Assembly: GCA_030037105.1 (NCBI GenBank)
Contig: JASHRY010000284.1
Location: 1 to 5,459, forward strand
Direction of reading: 5' to 3'
From: Xanthobacteraceae bacterium
GTDB lineage: Bacteria > Pseudomonadota > Alphaproteobacteria > Rhizobiales > Xanthobacteraceae
DNA: 5,459 bases
In this document: positions 1 through 5,459 of the stretch, one piece after another
Numbering within the stretch: position 1 is the first letter of the stretch
How the letters are laid out: every line of letters begins with the position of its first letter
The notes under the pieces: generated by a model
Databases searched by the model: none
What the model saw: the letters and a program-made list of their open reading frames with translations, nothing else
Told to the model about the DNA's origin: nothing
Position numbers and translations under genes: made by a program

Positions 1-23
1 CTCCCCTGCCCCGCGACGGGAGG

Positions 24-57
24 AAAAGGCGCGCCGTGGAATGATATGACGCGCCTT
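24..57 (-). terminator. Putative Rho-independent terminator of the oxygenase gene
   Basis: An 8-bp perfect inverted repeat pairs positions 26-33 (AAGGCGCG) with 50-57 (CGCGCCTT), leaving a 16-nt loop. Read on the minus strand, the second arm runs into a short T stretch (TTTTCC, about 27-22) just after the oxygenase stop codon. The first base of the stem is the last base of that TGA. Position and strand fit an intrinsic terminator. The loop is long and the T run short, so it may be a weak terminator or only an RNA-stabilising hairpin. Confidence 0.5.
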
Positions 58-899
58 CAGAAAAACGCCAGCGTGCGGATTTCGATGCTCTCCCGAGGAC
101 GCGCGTTCTTGGGTGCAGTCGGATCATCAAAAGCGGTGTGCGCCGTCCAGCGGGCGCGACCGTCCTTGAGGGAATCATACACCTTGAACACGATCGCTTC
201 TTCGCGCCGCATGCGTGGGAACCAGTACCATGTGTGCGCGGGATTGTAGGAGACGGCGTAGGTCTGACCGACGCGATTGGGATAGCGCCGTTCCGAAATG
301 ATGAAATTATCGGGGGAGACGCTGCGCGCGTCGCAGATCGCGAGCGGAAAGCTTTCGACCGGATGGCGGATCGGCCGCCACACCTGCACGATAGCGAAGC
401 GGCGACGCAGCAGCGTCTCCGCCTCCTCCGGCAAAAGGTCGCGCACGCGCTGCGGCGCCGACCATTCCGTATAATCGTTGTGCACGCGCGATACGACCTC
501 GCGAATCTTGCGCTCGGCGCGCAGCGCGTCGTCGGCGGTGCGCAGTGTATGGTCGAAGACGACGACACGCGAAGCGCCGCTCTCGGCCTTCACCAGCGCT
601 TCCATCTCCGGGTAGTAGACCCGCCGCACTTCGTTTTCGTCGTAGAAGTTGTGGACGTTGGTCTCGTGGCGGACGAAGCGGAAGCCTTCACGGTCGAGCG
701 CGAACTCCCCCGCGCGTGGCCGGCCGTTACGGATGACGACCCACCGCGGATCCGGCGTTGCATTTGTAGTGCGCAGGTCCGGCCTGCCCGGTTCGAAGGC
801 CTGGGTGAAAATCTTCTCGCCATTATCGACGACGTAATTGAGCGTCGCCTCGACCGCTTCGATCGTTTCGGGCGAGCGCCGTGCGAGGACCTGATCCAT
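57..899 (-). CDS. CmcJ/NvfI-family putative Fe(II)/2-oxoglutarate-dependent oxygenase
   Basis: A cytoplasmic protein of 280 aa with no signal peptide or membrane segment. It resembles the AsaB/CmcJ/GA4-desaturase-like family, whose studied members hydroxylate, methoxylate or desaturate small molecules using iron and 2-oxoglutarate. Family hallmarks seen here are a His-x-Asp pair in VHNDYTEW (H140, D142), the following segment VQVWRPIRHPVESFPLAICD, and a late His in WTAHTAFDDP (H254). Together these would make a 2-His-1-carboxylate iron triad. The length is normal for the family. The frame is open 16 codons further upstream (ATG at 947), but the ATG at 899 has GAAGGAG six bases before it and is preferred. 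The gene stands alone on this strand, divergent from the cell-wall genes, with a terminator-like hairpin at its end. Nothing nearby points to a substrate. The family call is fairly secure; the reaction is unknown. Confidence 0.85.
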   Translation of the reverse strand: MDQVLARRSPETIEAVEATLNYVVDNGEKIFTQAFEPGRPDLRTTNATPDPRWVVIRNGRPRAGEFALDREGFRFVRHETNVHNFYDENEVRRVYYPEMEALVKAESGASRVVVFDHTLRTADDALRAERKIREVVSRVHNDYTEWSAPQRVRDLLPEEAETLLRRRFAIVQVWRPIRHPVESFPLAICDARSVSPDNFIISERRYPNRVGQTYAVSYNPAHTWYWFPRMRREEAIVFKVYDSLKDGRARWTAHTAFDDPTAPKNARPRESIEIRTLAFF

Positions 900-1136
900 G
901 GCCCACTCCTTCGCAAAAGCCGCGGTTTCACCGCCGGCCCTCAACATAGGCTGCGGCCGGCGCGACGAAAGAGGCGCATTATCCTGAATATTCGTTCATC
1001 GTTGGCATAAAGCTCTATCGAAATTCGCCGCAAGAGAAACTATGCGCACAATTCACGCCTATGCGGTCGCGGCACCGCTTGGCACGACGGGCGTTGTTGA
1101 CAATTATTGCCGAACCTCGACTCCGGGATTTTCTTT
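900..1136. promoter_or_regulatory. Divergent intergenic region, presumed promoters for both flanking genes
   Basis: This 237-bp gap separates two divergently transcribed genes, so each presumably has a promoter here. Towards the oxygenase, GATAAT (minus strand, 983-978) resembles a -10 box, but nothing like TTGACA sits 16-18 bases upstream of it. Towards the M23 gene, TTGACA occurs at 1097-1102, but no TATAAT-like hexamer follows at normal spacing. The central part (about 978-1060) is clearly more AT-rich than the flanking genes, as expected for a regulatory region. I see no clear operator palindrome. The region also contains a 36-codon ORF (1042-1152) that I do not call as a gene. Confidence 0.35.
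906..912 (-). promoter_or_regulatory. Shine-Dalgarno site that fixes the oxygenase start
   Basis: On the minus strand GAAGGAG lies six bases upstream of the ATG at 899-897. This is close to the ideal anti-16S match and spacing. It argues for the 280-aa start over the upstream in-frame ATG at 947. Confidence 0.7.
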
Positions 1137-3137
1137 GTGCGCCTCATCTTGAAATTCTGCGGCCTCGCCCTCCTGCTCCTTGCCTCAGCCGCAAACGCAC
1201 AAAAGGCGGTCGAAGTCATCCCCCCGGAGCAGGCTCCGGAAATGAAGAATCCGACCGTCGCGTCCGTCAACGTAGACTGGAGCGCGGCGCGCGCCGAACT
1301 GGCCGCTTTCGATCACCTCACGAGGCCCGAAGATGCGGCCGGCACTGTGGCGCGAGCAGCGCCGGATGCGCTTACTCGACTCAATGCGGCGACGGAAAAG
1401 ATTTTTTCCGGGATTGCCGCGAGTGCGGTCCCGGTGCTGCTGCCGTTCGATACCGCCGCCTTCCTGGACGATCGGTCGCGCGGCACGGCCGGCGCCGGCG
1501 ACAACGGCAAATATTTCTCAGGCTTTCATGCGACTTTCTTTGCTCCCGGCCCGTCCGGCTATGACGGCGCATTTTCATTGTCGCCGCAGGACAGCGCCGA
1601 TCTCGATCTCACCTTCGCCAGGCGCGTCGACGTACAGATTTCCGGTTCGGCGCTCGTCTACGCGCTCGGCGGCCCGGCGATCGCGGACGGATCGCCGGTG
1701 ACGGACCTGGAGGGCGAATTTCCCGGCATCCGCCGCGTTATTCTTGAAAGCCATGTGCACTATACGTTCGAGCGCTTCGGCGTCCCCTACGTCGTCTCGA
1801 TTTTATGTTTCGACGGGCCGCGCCGCATGCGCCGCCTGTCCTGTCGCGAAGCGGACAAGGTCGCCGTGCGCTTCCTCAGGGCGCTCCACATCGTCGGCGG
1901 TGAACCGCAGCGGCAGACAACGAAGACCCCGCCGCAAACGATCGAGCGGCCAGAAAAAATTTCGCCCGATTTCACCTTTTACGCGCCGGGTGATATTCTT
2001 CCCGGCACCGGCATGCGCGGCCAAGCCGGCCGCGCCGATGCGACGGTTTATTCCAGGATCCGCTTTCCGATCGCGCAGGCGCCGGCCTATACCAATTCGC
2101 AATCGTTCATGAACTGGGGCAATTGCGACCTTACCGGCCGCGTCGTCCTTGGCGGACACGGCAAGGACTTCGCCTATCGCTGCCGGGTGAACGCCCTGCC
2201 GCTCGTCCACGACGAAGCCAGGAACTACGCCTATCCGTGGCGGGATAATTTTTGCGAGCACCGCTACTATTACGTGACCCAATGTCCGGCCGGGCTCGGC
2301 CATCAGGGTGAGGACATCCGACCCGGATCATGCAAGCTGCGCAATCAAGAGGCCGACCGTTGCGAGCCCTACCAGGACGACGTCGTCGCCGTGCGCGACG
2401 GTGTGGCGTTGCGCGCGCCGGGCGACGAGGCGCTCTATCTCGTGGTCAACACGCCAGGCGAGCATATCCGATTCCGCTATCTGCACATGAATCCGCGTAT
2501 GCTGGACGCCGCCGGCATGGTCAGCGGACGCCGGATCACCGAGGGCGAGGTGCTCGGTCAGGTGGGCGATTACGGCGAGCGCGAAGGCGGCACGACCTAT
2601 CATCTGCATTTCGACGTGCAGGTGCCGACGCGGCACGGCTGGGTGTTCGTCAATCCCTACATGACGCTGGTTGCGGCCTATGAGCGCCTCATCGGCGGAC
2701 GCGGGCGGGTCGTCCGTGACGCTCCGGTCGCGGCCGCGGCGGTCGAGGACGCCGCAGATTCCGCCAATCCTTCGGAATCCGATGCTATTCTAAATCACCA
2801 GATCGACGGGGAGCGCCCGGCCGTGAACACGCCCGGGCGCAAGAGCGAGCCGAAGAGCGACCGCAGGACCGCGCACGGAGACGAGACCGGCAGTGAGCGC
2901 CAACACGGCAAAAGTCGAATCGTCGGGGCCGAGCATTGCCAGACGCGCGTCGTTAAAGGCCATCGCCGGCGCGCTTGCGGCTTCGTTATGGCCGGGCAAC
3001 ACGGGCGCGCACGGCACGCGCTTGTCGTTCGCGCAATGGATCGCCGCCTTTCGCGCCAAGGCCATCGCGCGCGGCATCACGCCGGCCACCTACACGCGCA
3101 TCATGAGCACGGTCGAGCCCGACACCACCGGGCTTGA
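1137..3137 (+). CDS. Secreted M23-family (LytM-type) zinc metallopeptidase
   Basis: A likely periplasmic endopeptidase that cuts peptide cross-links in peptidoglycan. The chosen GTG start gives 666 aa; GGGA lies eight bases upstream. The TTG at 1107 would add ten residues and has no ribosome site. Residues 1-21 form a classic signal peptide (VRLILK, a Leu/Ala core, then ANA before QK); there is no lipobox. Residues of about 30-370 are a long N-terminal region I do not recognise. The M23 fold covers about 385-520: HQGED holds zinc ligands H389 and D393, YLHM holds H450, and YHLHF holds H489 and H491, so the catalytic site looks intact. Eight Cys after the signal peptide could form periplasmic disulphides, and an unusual Cys-bearing stretch follows the HxGxD motif. 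Beyond about residue 530 the tail is Ala- and charge-rich, then Arg/His-rich where it overlaps the next gene out of frame by 245 nt. The true C-terminus is therefore doubtful. Confidence 0.82.
   Translation: MRLILKFCGLALLLLASAANAQKAVEVIPPEQAPEMKNPTVASVNVDWSAARAELAAFDHLTRPEDAAGTVARAAPDALTRLNAATEKIFSGIAASAVPVLLPFDTAAFLDDRSRGTAGAGDNGKYFSGFHATFFAPGPSGYDGAFSLSPQDSADLDLTFARRVDVQISGSALVYALGGPAIADGSPVTDLEGEFPGIRRVILESHVHYTFERFGVPYVVSILCFDGPRRMRRLSCREADKVAVRFLRALHIVGGEPQRQTTKTPPQTIERPEKISPDFTFYAPGDILPGTGMRGQAGRADATVYSRIRFPIAQAPAYTNSQSFMNWGNCDLTGRVVLGGHGKDFAYRCRVNALPLVHDEARNYAYPWRDNFCEHRYYYVTQCPAGLGHQGEDIRPGSCKLRNQEADRCEPYQDDVVAVRDGVALRAPGDEALYLVVNTPGEHIRFRYLHMNPRMLDAAGMVSGRRITEGEVLGQVGDYGEREGGTTYHLHFDVQVPTRHGWVFVNPYMTLVAAYERLIGGRGRVVRDAPVAAAAVEDAADSANPSESDAILNHQIDGERPAVNTPGRKSEPKSDRRTAHGDETGSERQHGKSRIVGAEHCQTRVVKGHRRRACGFVMAGQHGRARHALVVRAMDRRLSRQGHRARHHAGHLHAHHEHGRARHHRA
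2757..2779 (+). repeat. Short inverted repeat near the 3' end of the M23 gene
   Basis: GATTCCG (2757-2763) and CGGAATC (2773-2779) are perfect 7-bp arms around a 9-nt loop. The hairpin lies in the low-GC stretch after the M23 catalytic domain, just before an out-of-frame TAA at 2791. No T run follows, so it is not a convincing terminator. It could be an mRNA structure between the two cell-wall genes, or chance. Confidence 0.35.
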
Positions 3138-4149
3138 AGCGATCCGCAATCAACCGGAATTCAACGAACAGCTCTGGCAATATCTCAACCGCCGCGTCTC
3201 CGAATGGCGCATCATCGCCGGCAAGGAGAAGGCGAAGGAGTACGCGCCGCTTTTTTCCCGCATCGAAAAGGATTTCGGGGTCGAGCGTTCGATCATGCTC
3301 GGCGTCTGGGGCATCGAGTCGGCCTTCGGCGACCCGGTCGTGCAGAAGCACCACATGCGGCCCGTCATCCCCTCGCTGGCGACGCTCGCCTGGGGCGCGC
3401 CGCGCCGCCGCAACTATTGGGAGCGGGAACTCATCTACGCGCTCACCATCATTCAACGCGGCTGGAGCAGGCCCGAGGATATGATCGGCTCCTGGGCCGG
3501 CGCCATGGGCCACACCCAATGGATGCCGGAGGTCTGGCTCCATCTCGGCATCGACTATAACGACGACGGAAAGATTTCGCCGTTCGGACCGCCGGACGAC
3601 GCGCTCGGAACGACCGCGCGCTATTTCGTCGAGCGCGGCAAATATCGGCGCGGCGAGCCTTGGGGCTACGAGGTGCACCTGCCGGCGAGGCCCCATGGCA
3701 ATGCGTGGCGCAGCTACGCCGCCTGGCAAAAGCGCGGCGTCACTCGCGCCGACGGCAAGCCCTTTCCGCAACCGAATGCGACGGCGCGGCCCTGGGTGCC
3801 GGTACCGGGCGGGCCGACCTTCCTGCTCGGCCCGAACTTCTTTGCCGTGCGCAGCTACAACCCGTCGATGAGCTATACGCTCGCGCTCGTGCATCTCGGC
3901 GACCGATGCGTCGGCGGCGCGCCGTTCGTGCAGCAATTCCCCGGAGCCGAACGGGCACCGACGCTCGCCGAAGTGCAGGAGATTCAGCGCCGGCTCACCG
4001 CGCTCGGCTTCGACACCGGGGGCGCCGACGGCCGCATCGGCAACGAGACGATGCTCGCGGTGCGCAATTTCCAGCGCAAGGTCGGCATGGAACCGGCCGA
4101 CGGCTACGCCGGAGTGAAGCTCCTCGCCCGCTTGCGCCAAGGCCCGTGA
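2893..4149 (+). CDS. MltB-like lytic murein transglycosylase with peptidoglycan-binding domain
   Basis: Cleaves the MurNAc-GlcNAc bond of peptidoglycan non-hydrolytically, leaving 1,6-anhydroMurNAc ends, and should act in the periplasm. The GTG start gives 418 aa. The N-terminus carries a twin-arginine-like leader (ARRASLK, R17-R18, then a short Ala/Leu core), and no lipobox Cys is present, so it is probably soluble, unlike lipoprotein MltB of E. coli. The SLT_2 catalytic domain spans about residues 45-345. The predicted catalytic acid is E142 in GVWGIESAFGD, and GSWAGAMGHTQWMP (199-212) is the family's substrate-groove motif. Residues 357-415 form a PG_binding_1 domain (EIQRRLTALGF, DGRIGNET, AVRNFQRK). 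The gene follows and overlaps the M23 gene, suggesting one transcript. The start is the first available in this frame after a TGA at 2824. Its ribosome site is poor: GGAG lies 12 bases upstream. Confidence 0.9.
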   Translation: MSANTAKVESSGPSIARRASLKAIAGALAASLWPGNTGAHGTRLSFAQWIAAFRAKAIARGITPATYTRIMSTVEPDTTGLEAIRNQPEFNEQLWQYLNRRVSEWRIIAGKEKAKEYAPLFSRIEKDFGVERSIMLGVWGIESAFGDPVVQKHHMRPVIPSLATLAWGAPRRRNYWERELIYALTIIQRGWSRPEDMIGSWAGAMGHTQWMPEVWLHLGIDYNDDGKISPFGPPDDALGTTARYFVERGKYRRGEPWGYEVHLPARPHGNAWRSYAAWQKRGVTRADGKPFPQPNATARPWVPVPGGPTFLLGPNFFAVRSYNPSMSYTLALVHLGDRCVGGAPFVQQFPGAERAPTLAEVQEIQRRLTALGFDTGGADGRIGNETMLAVRNFQRKVGMEPADGYAGVKLLARLRQGP

Positions 4150-4183
4150 TCCGGTTCGATCGCGCCTGAAATGCCCCGAAAGC

Positions 4184-4188
4184 GAGGA
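4184..4188 (+). promoter_or_regulatory. Shine-Dalgarno site that selects the start of the ThDP enzyme
   Basis: Three in-frame ATGs occur at 4171, 4189 and 4198. GAGGA at 4184-4188 is nine bases from the ATG at 4198, directly abuts the one at 4189 and lies downstream of the one at 4171. Only 4198 therefore has a usable site. Confidence 0.55.
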
Positions 4189-4197
4189 ATGCCGCCG

Positions 4198-5459
4198 ATG
4201 CCCCCGTCCCGCTCCGCGACCGCGCGCAACAAGGCAAAGCCCGGCGCCGCCGACCCGGCGATCGCCGCGCTCGAGCGCCCGGCGCGCGCAGGCGGCAACG
4301 CGCCCACCTTCGGCAGCGACGTGGTCGCCGACACGCTGCGCGCGCTCGACATCCCCTACATCGCGGTGACGCCAGGCGCGAGCTATCGCGGCCTGCACGA
4401 CAGCATCGTCAATCATCTCGGTAACACCGCGCCGCAGATGCTGCTTTGCGTGCACGAAGAATCCGCCGTCGCCATCGCCCACGGCTATGCCAAGGTCACC
4501 GGCAAGGCCATGGCCGCGGCCGTGCATGCCAATGTCGGCCTCATGCACGCCACCATGGCCATGTTCAACGCTTGGTGCGACCGCATGCCGGTGCTCGTTC
4601 TCGGCGCCACCGGCCCAGTTGACGCTGTGAAGCGCCGGCCGTGGATCGACTGGATCCATACCGCGCGCGACCAGGGCGCGATCATCCGCGGCTATACCAA
4701 ATGGGACGACCAGCCGGCCTCGCCCGGCGCCGCGCGCGAGGCGCTCCTCCGCGGTGCCTGGATCGCCAATACGGCGCCGATGGGCCCGGTCTACATCAAT
4801 CTCGACGCCCGGATGCAGGAGGCGAAGCTCGCCGATCAATTGCCCCCGATCGACGCTGCGCGCCATAGGCCGCCGGTTGCCGCCGCGGCGCCTGCGGATG
4901 TGGTGCGGCAGGCAGCGGCAATGCTGAGATCGGCCGAGCAGGTCGTGATTCTCGCGGGTCGCGCCTCGCGCAGCGAGGATGCCTGGAACGCGCGCATCGC
5001 GCTCGCCGAGGCGCTCGGTGCCAGCGTGGTCACCGACCTCAAGATCGGCGCCAGCTTTCCGACCGATCATCCGCTCCATGCCGGCGCCCCGCGCGACGTG
5101 ACGCCTGAAAGCGTTCCGGCCGTGCGCGACTCCGAAGTGATCTTGAGCCTCGACTGGGTCGACCTTGCCGGCGCGGTGCGATTTGCCGGTCCCTCGCCGG
5201 CGGCGAAAATCATCCAAATCTCGCTCGACCACCGCCTCCACAACGGCTGGAGCATGGACTATCAGGCCTTGCCGCCGGTCGATCTGTTCCTCTCCGCCGA
5301 TCCCGACCTCGTCGTCCCGGAACTCGTCAACGCCGTCGGCACCACTGGCAAGCCGCGCGCGGCGCCGCGCCCGCGCGCGCCCACGCGCGATCGGGAACCC
5401 GCCGGCTTCACCAATGAGTCTATCGCCTCCGCGCTGCGTAAGGTGCTCGGCGAGCGGCC
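4198..5459 (+). CDS. Thiamine-diphosphate-dependent enzyme (acetolactate synthase/benzoylformate decarboxylase superfamily), 3' truncated by the window
   Basis: The first 420 codons of a probable 2-oxo-acid decarboxylase, lyase or synthase; the frame is still open at the window edge. Residues 1-35 are an Ala/Pro/Arg-rich extension. The TPP_enzyme_N domain (about 36-200) contains TPGAS (58-62) and HEESAVAIAHGYAKVTGKA, where E87 aligns with the conserved Glu that activates thiamine diphosphate. H110 in AVHANVG and the following NAWCDRMPVLVLGATGP resemble benzoylformate decarboxylase more than acetolactate synthase. The TPP_enzyme_M domain covers about 230-375 (VVILAGRASR, VILSLDWVDLAG). Residues 378-400 are a Pro/Arg/Ala linker (KPRAAPRPRAPTRDREP), and the C domain with the GDG...N cofactor motif should follow outside the window. 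The gene starts 48 bp after the transglycosylase with no terminator, so co-transcription is possible. Automated annotation may call it acetolactate synthase; I would not assign a substrate. The family call is firm. Confidence 0.87.
   Translation, partial: MPPSRSATARNKAKPGAADPAIAALERPARAGGNAPTFGSDVVADTLRALDIPYIAVTPGASYRGLHDSIVNHLGNTAPQMLLCVHEESAVAIAHGYAKVTGKAMAAAVHANVGLMHATMAMFNAWCDRMPVLVLGATGPVDAVKRRPWIDWIHTARDQGAIIRGYTKWDDQPASPGAAREALLRGAWIANTAPMGPVYINLDARMQEAKLADQLPPIDAARHRPPVAAAAPADVVRQAAAMLRSAEQVVILAGRASRSEDAWNARIALAEALGASVVTDLKIGASFPTDHPLHAGAPRDVTPESVPAVRDSEVILSLDWVDLAGAVRFAGPSPAAKIIQISLDHRLHNGWSMDYQALPPVDLFLSADPDLVVPELVNAVGTTGKPRAAPRPRAPTRDREPAGFTNESIASALRKVLGER

Noticed and set aside
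28..35. GGCGCGCC palindrome as a protein-binding site
   Set aside because: An 8-bp GC palindrome is unremarkable in this base composition and is better explained as part of the terminator-like stem.
138..1010. 290-codon plus-strand frame opposite the oxygenase gene
   Set aside because: Its predicted protein is Arg/His/Asp-rich and unrecognisable, whereas the minus strand encodes clear family motifs with a good ribosome site.
1097..1102. TTGACA as a -35 box for the M23 gene
   Set aside because: No TATAAT-like hexamer follows at 16-18 bp (the sequence there is ACTCCG), and a promoter here would leave almost no leader before the GTG at 1137. Kept only as a note in the intergenic entry.
1107..1109. 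TTG as the M23 start
   Set aside because: It has no Shine-Dalgarno and puts ten mostly polar residues before a complete signal peptide that begins naturally at the GTG at 1137.
2823..3137. Separate small gene starting at the GTG at 2823
   Set aside because: Most of its 104 codons would lie out of frame inside the transglycosylase gene and the residues look like shadow translation. The initiation signal is reported as a finding instead.
2986..5241. 751-codon open frame on the minus strand opposite the transglycosylase and ThDP enzyme genes
   Set aside because: It is antisense to two well-supported genes, its translation is Arg/His/Gly/Ala-rich with no domain, and long stop-free antisense frames are expected in GC-rich codon-biased DNA.

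Overview
The window is GC-rich throughout, with GC-ending codons, GTG starts and long stop-free antisense frames. The protein types (an MltB-type transglycosylase with a twin-arginine-like leader, a large secreted M23 protein, and an AsaB/CmcJ-type oxygenase) suggest an alphaproteobacterium, most likely Hyphomicrobiales (Rhizobiales). This placement is an inference from protein style, because the window holds no rRNA or other phylogenetic marker.

Layout: (1) 57-899, minus strand, a CmcJ/NvfI-family putative Fe(II)/2-oxoglutarate oxygenase of 280 aa, with a good Shine-Dalgarno and a terminator-like hairpin overlapping its stop codon. (2) 900-1136, a divergent intergenic region that should hold promoters for both sides, although no convincing -35/-10 pair is visible. 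(3) 1137-3137, plus strand, a large secreted M23 (LytM-type) metallopeptidase with an intact zinc site. (4) 2893-4149, plus, an MltB-like lytic transglycosylase with a C-terminal peptidoglycan-binding domain. (5) 4198 to the window edge, plus, the first 420 codons of a thiamine-diphosphate enzyme of the acetolactate synthase/benzoylformate decarboxylase superfamily, whose C-terminal cofactor-binding domain lies outside the window.

The M23 peptidase and the transglycosylase cut different bonds of peptidoglycan (peptide cross-links and glycan strands). They lie head to tail with overlapping reading frames, so they probably form one cell-wall remodelling unit. The thiamine-diphosphate gene follows after 48 bp with no visible terminator and may be co-transcribed, although its chemistry is unrelated. 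The oxygenase is transcribed away from this group.

I see no mobile element, CRISPR array, tRNA or rRNA, and no convincing new multi-gene system. The points that most merit a second look are the disputed M23/MltB junction (a 245-nt out-of-frame overlap with several competing stop and start signals), the cysteine-bearing insertion next to the M23 zinc motif, and the benzoylformate-decarboxylase-like Glu/His spacing in the thiamine-diphosphate enzyme.
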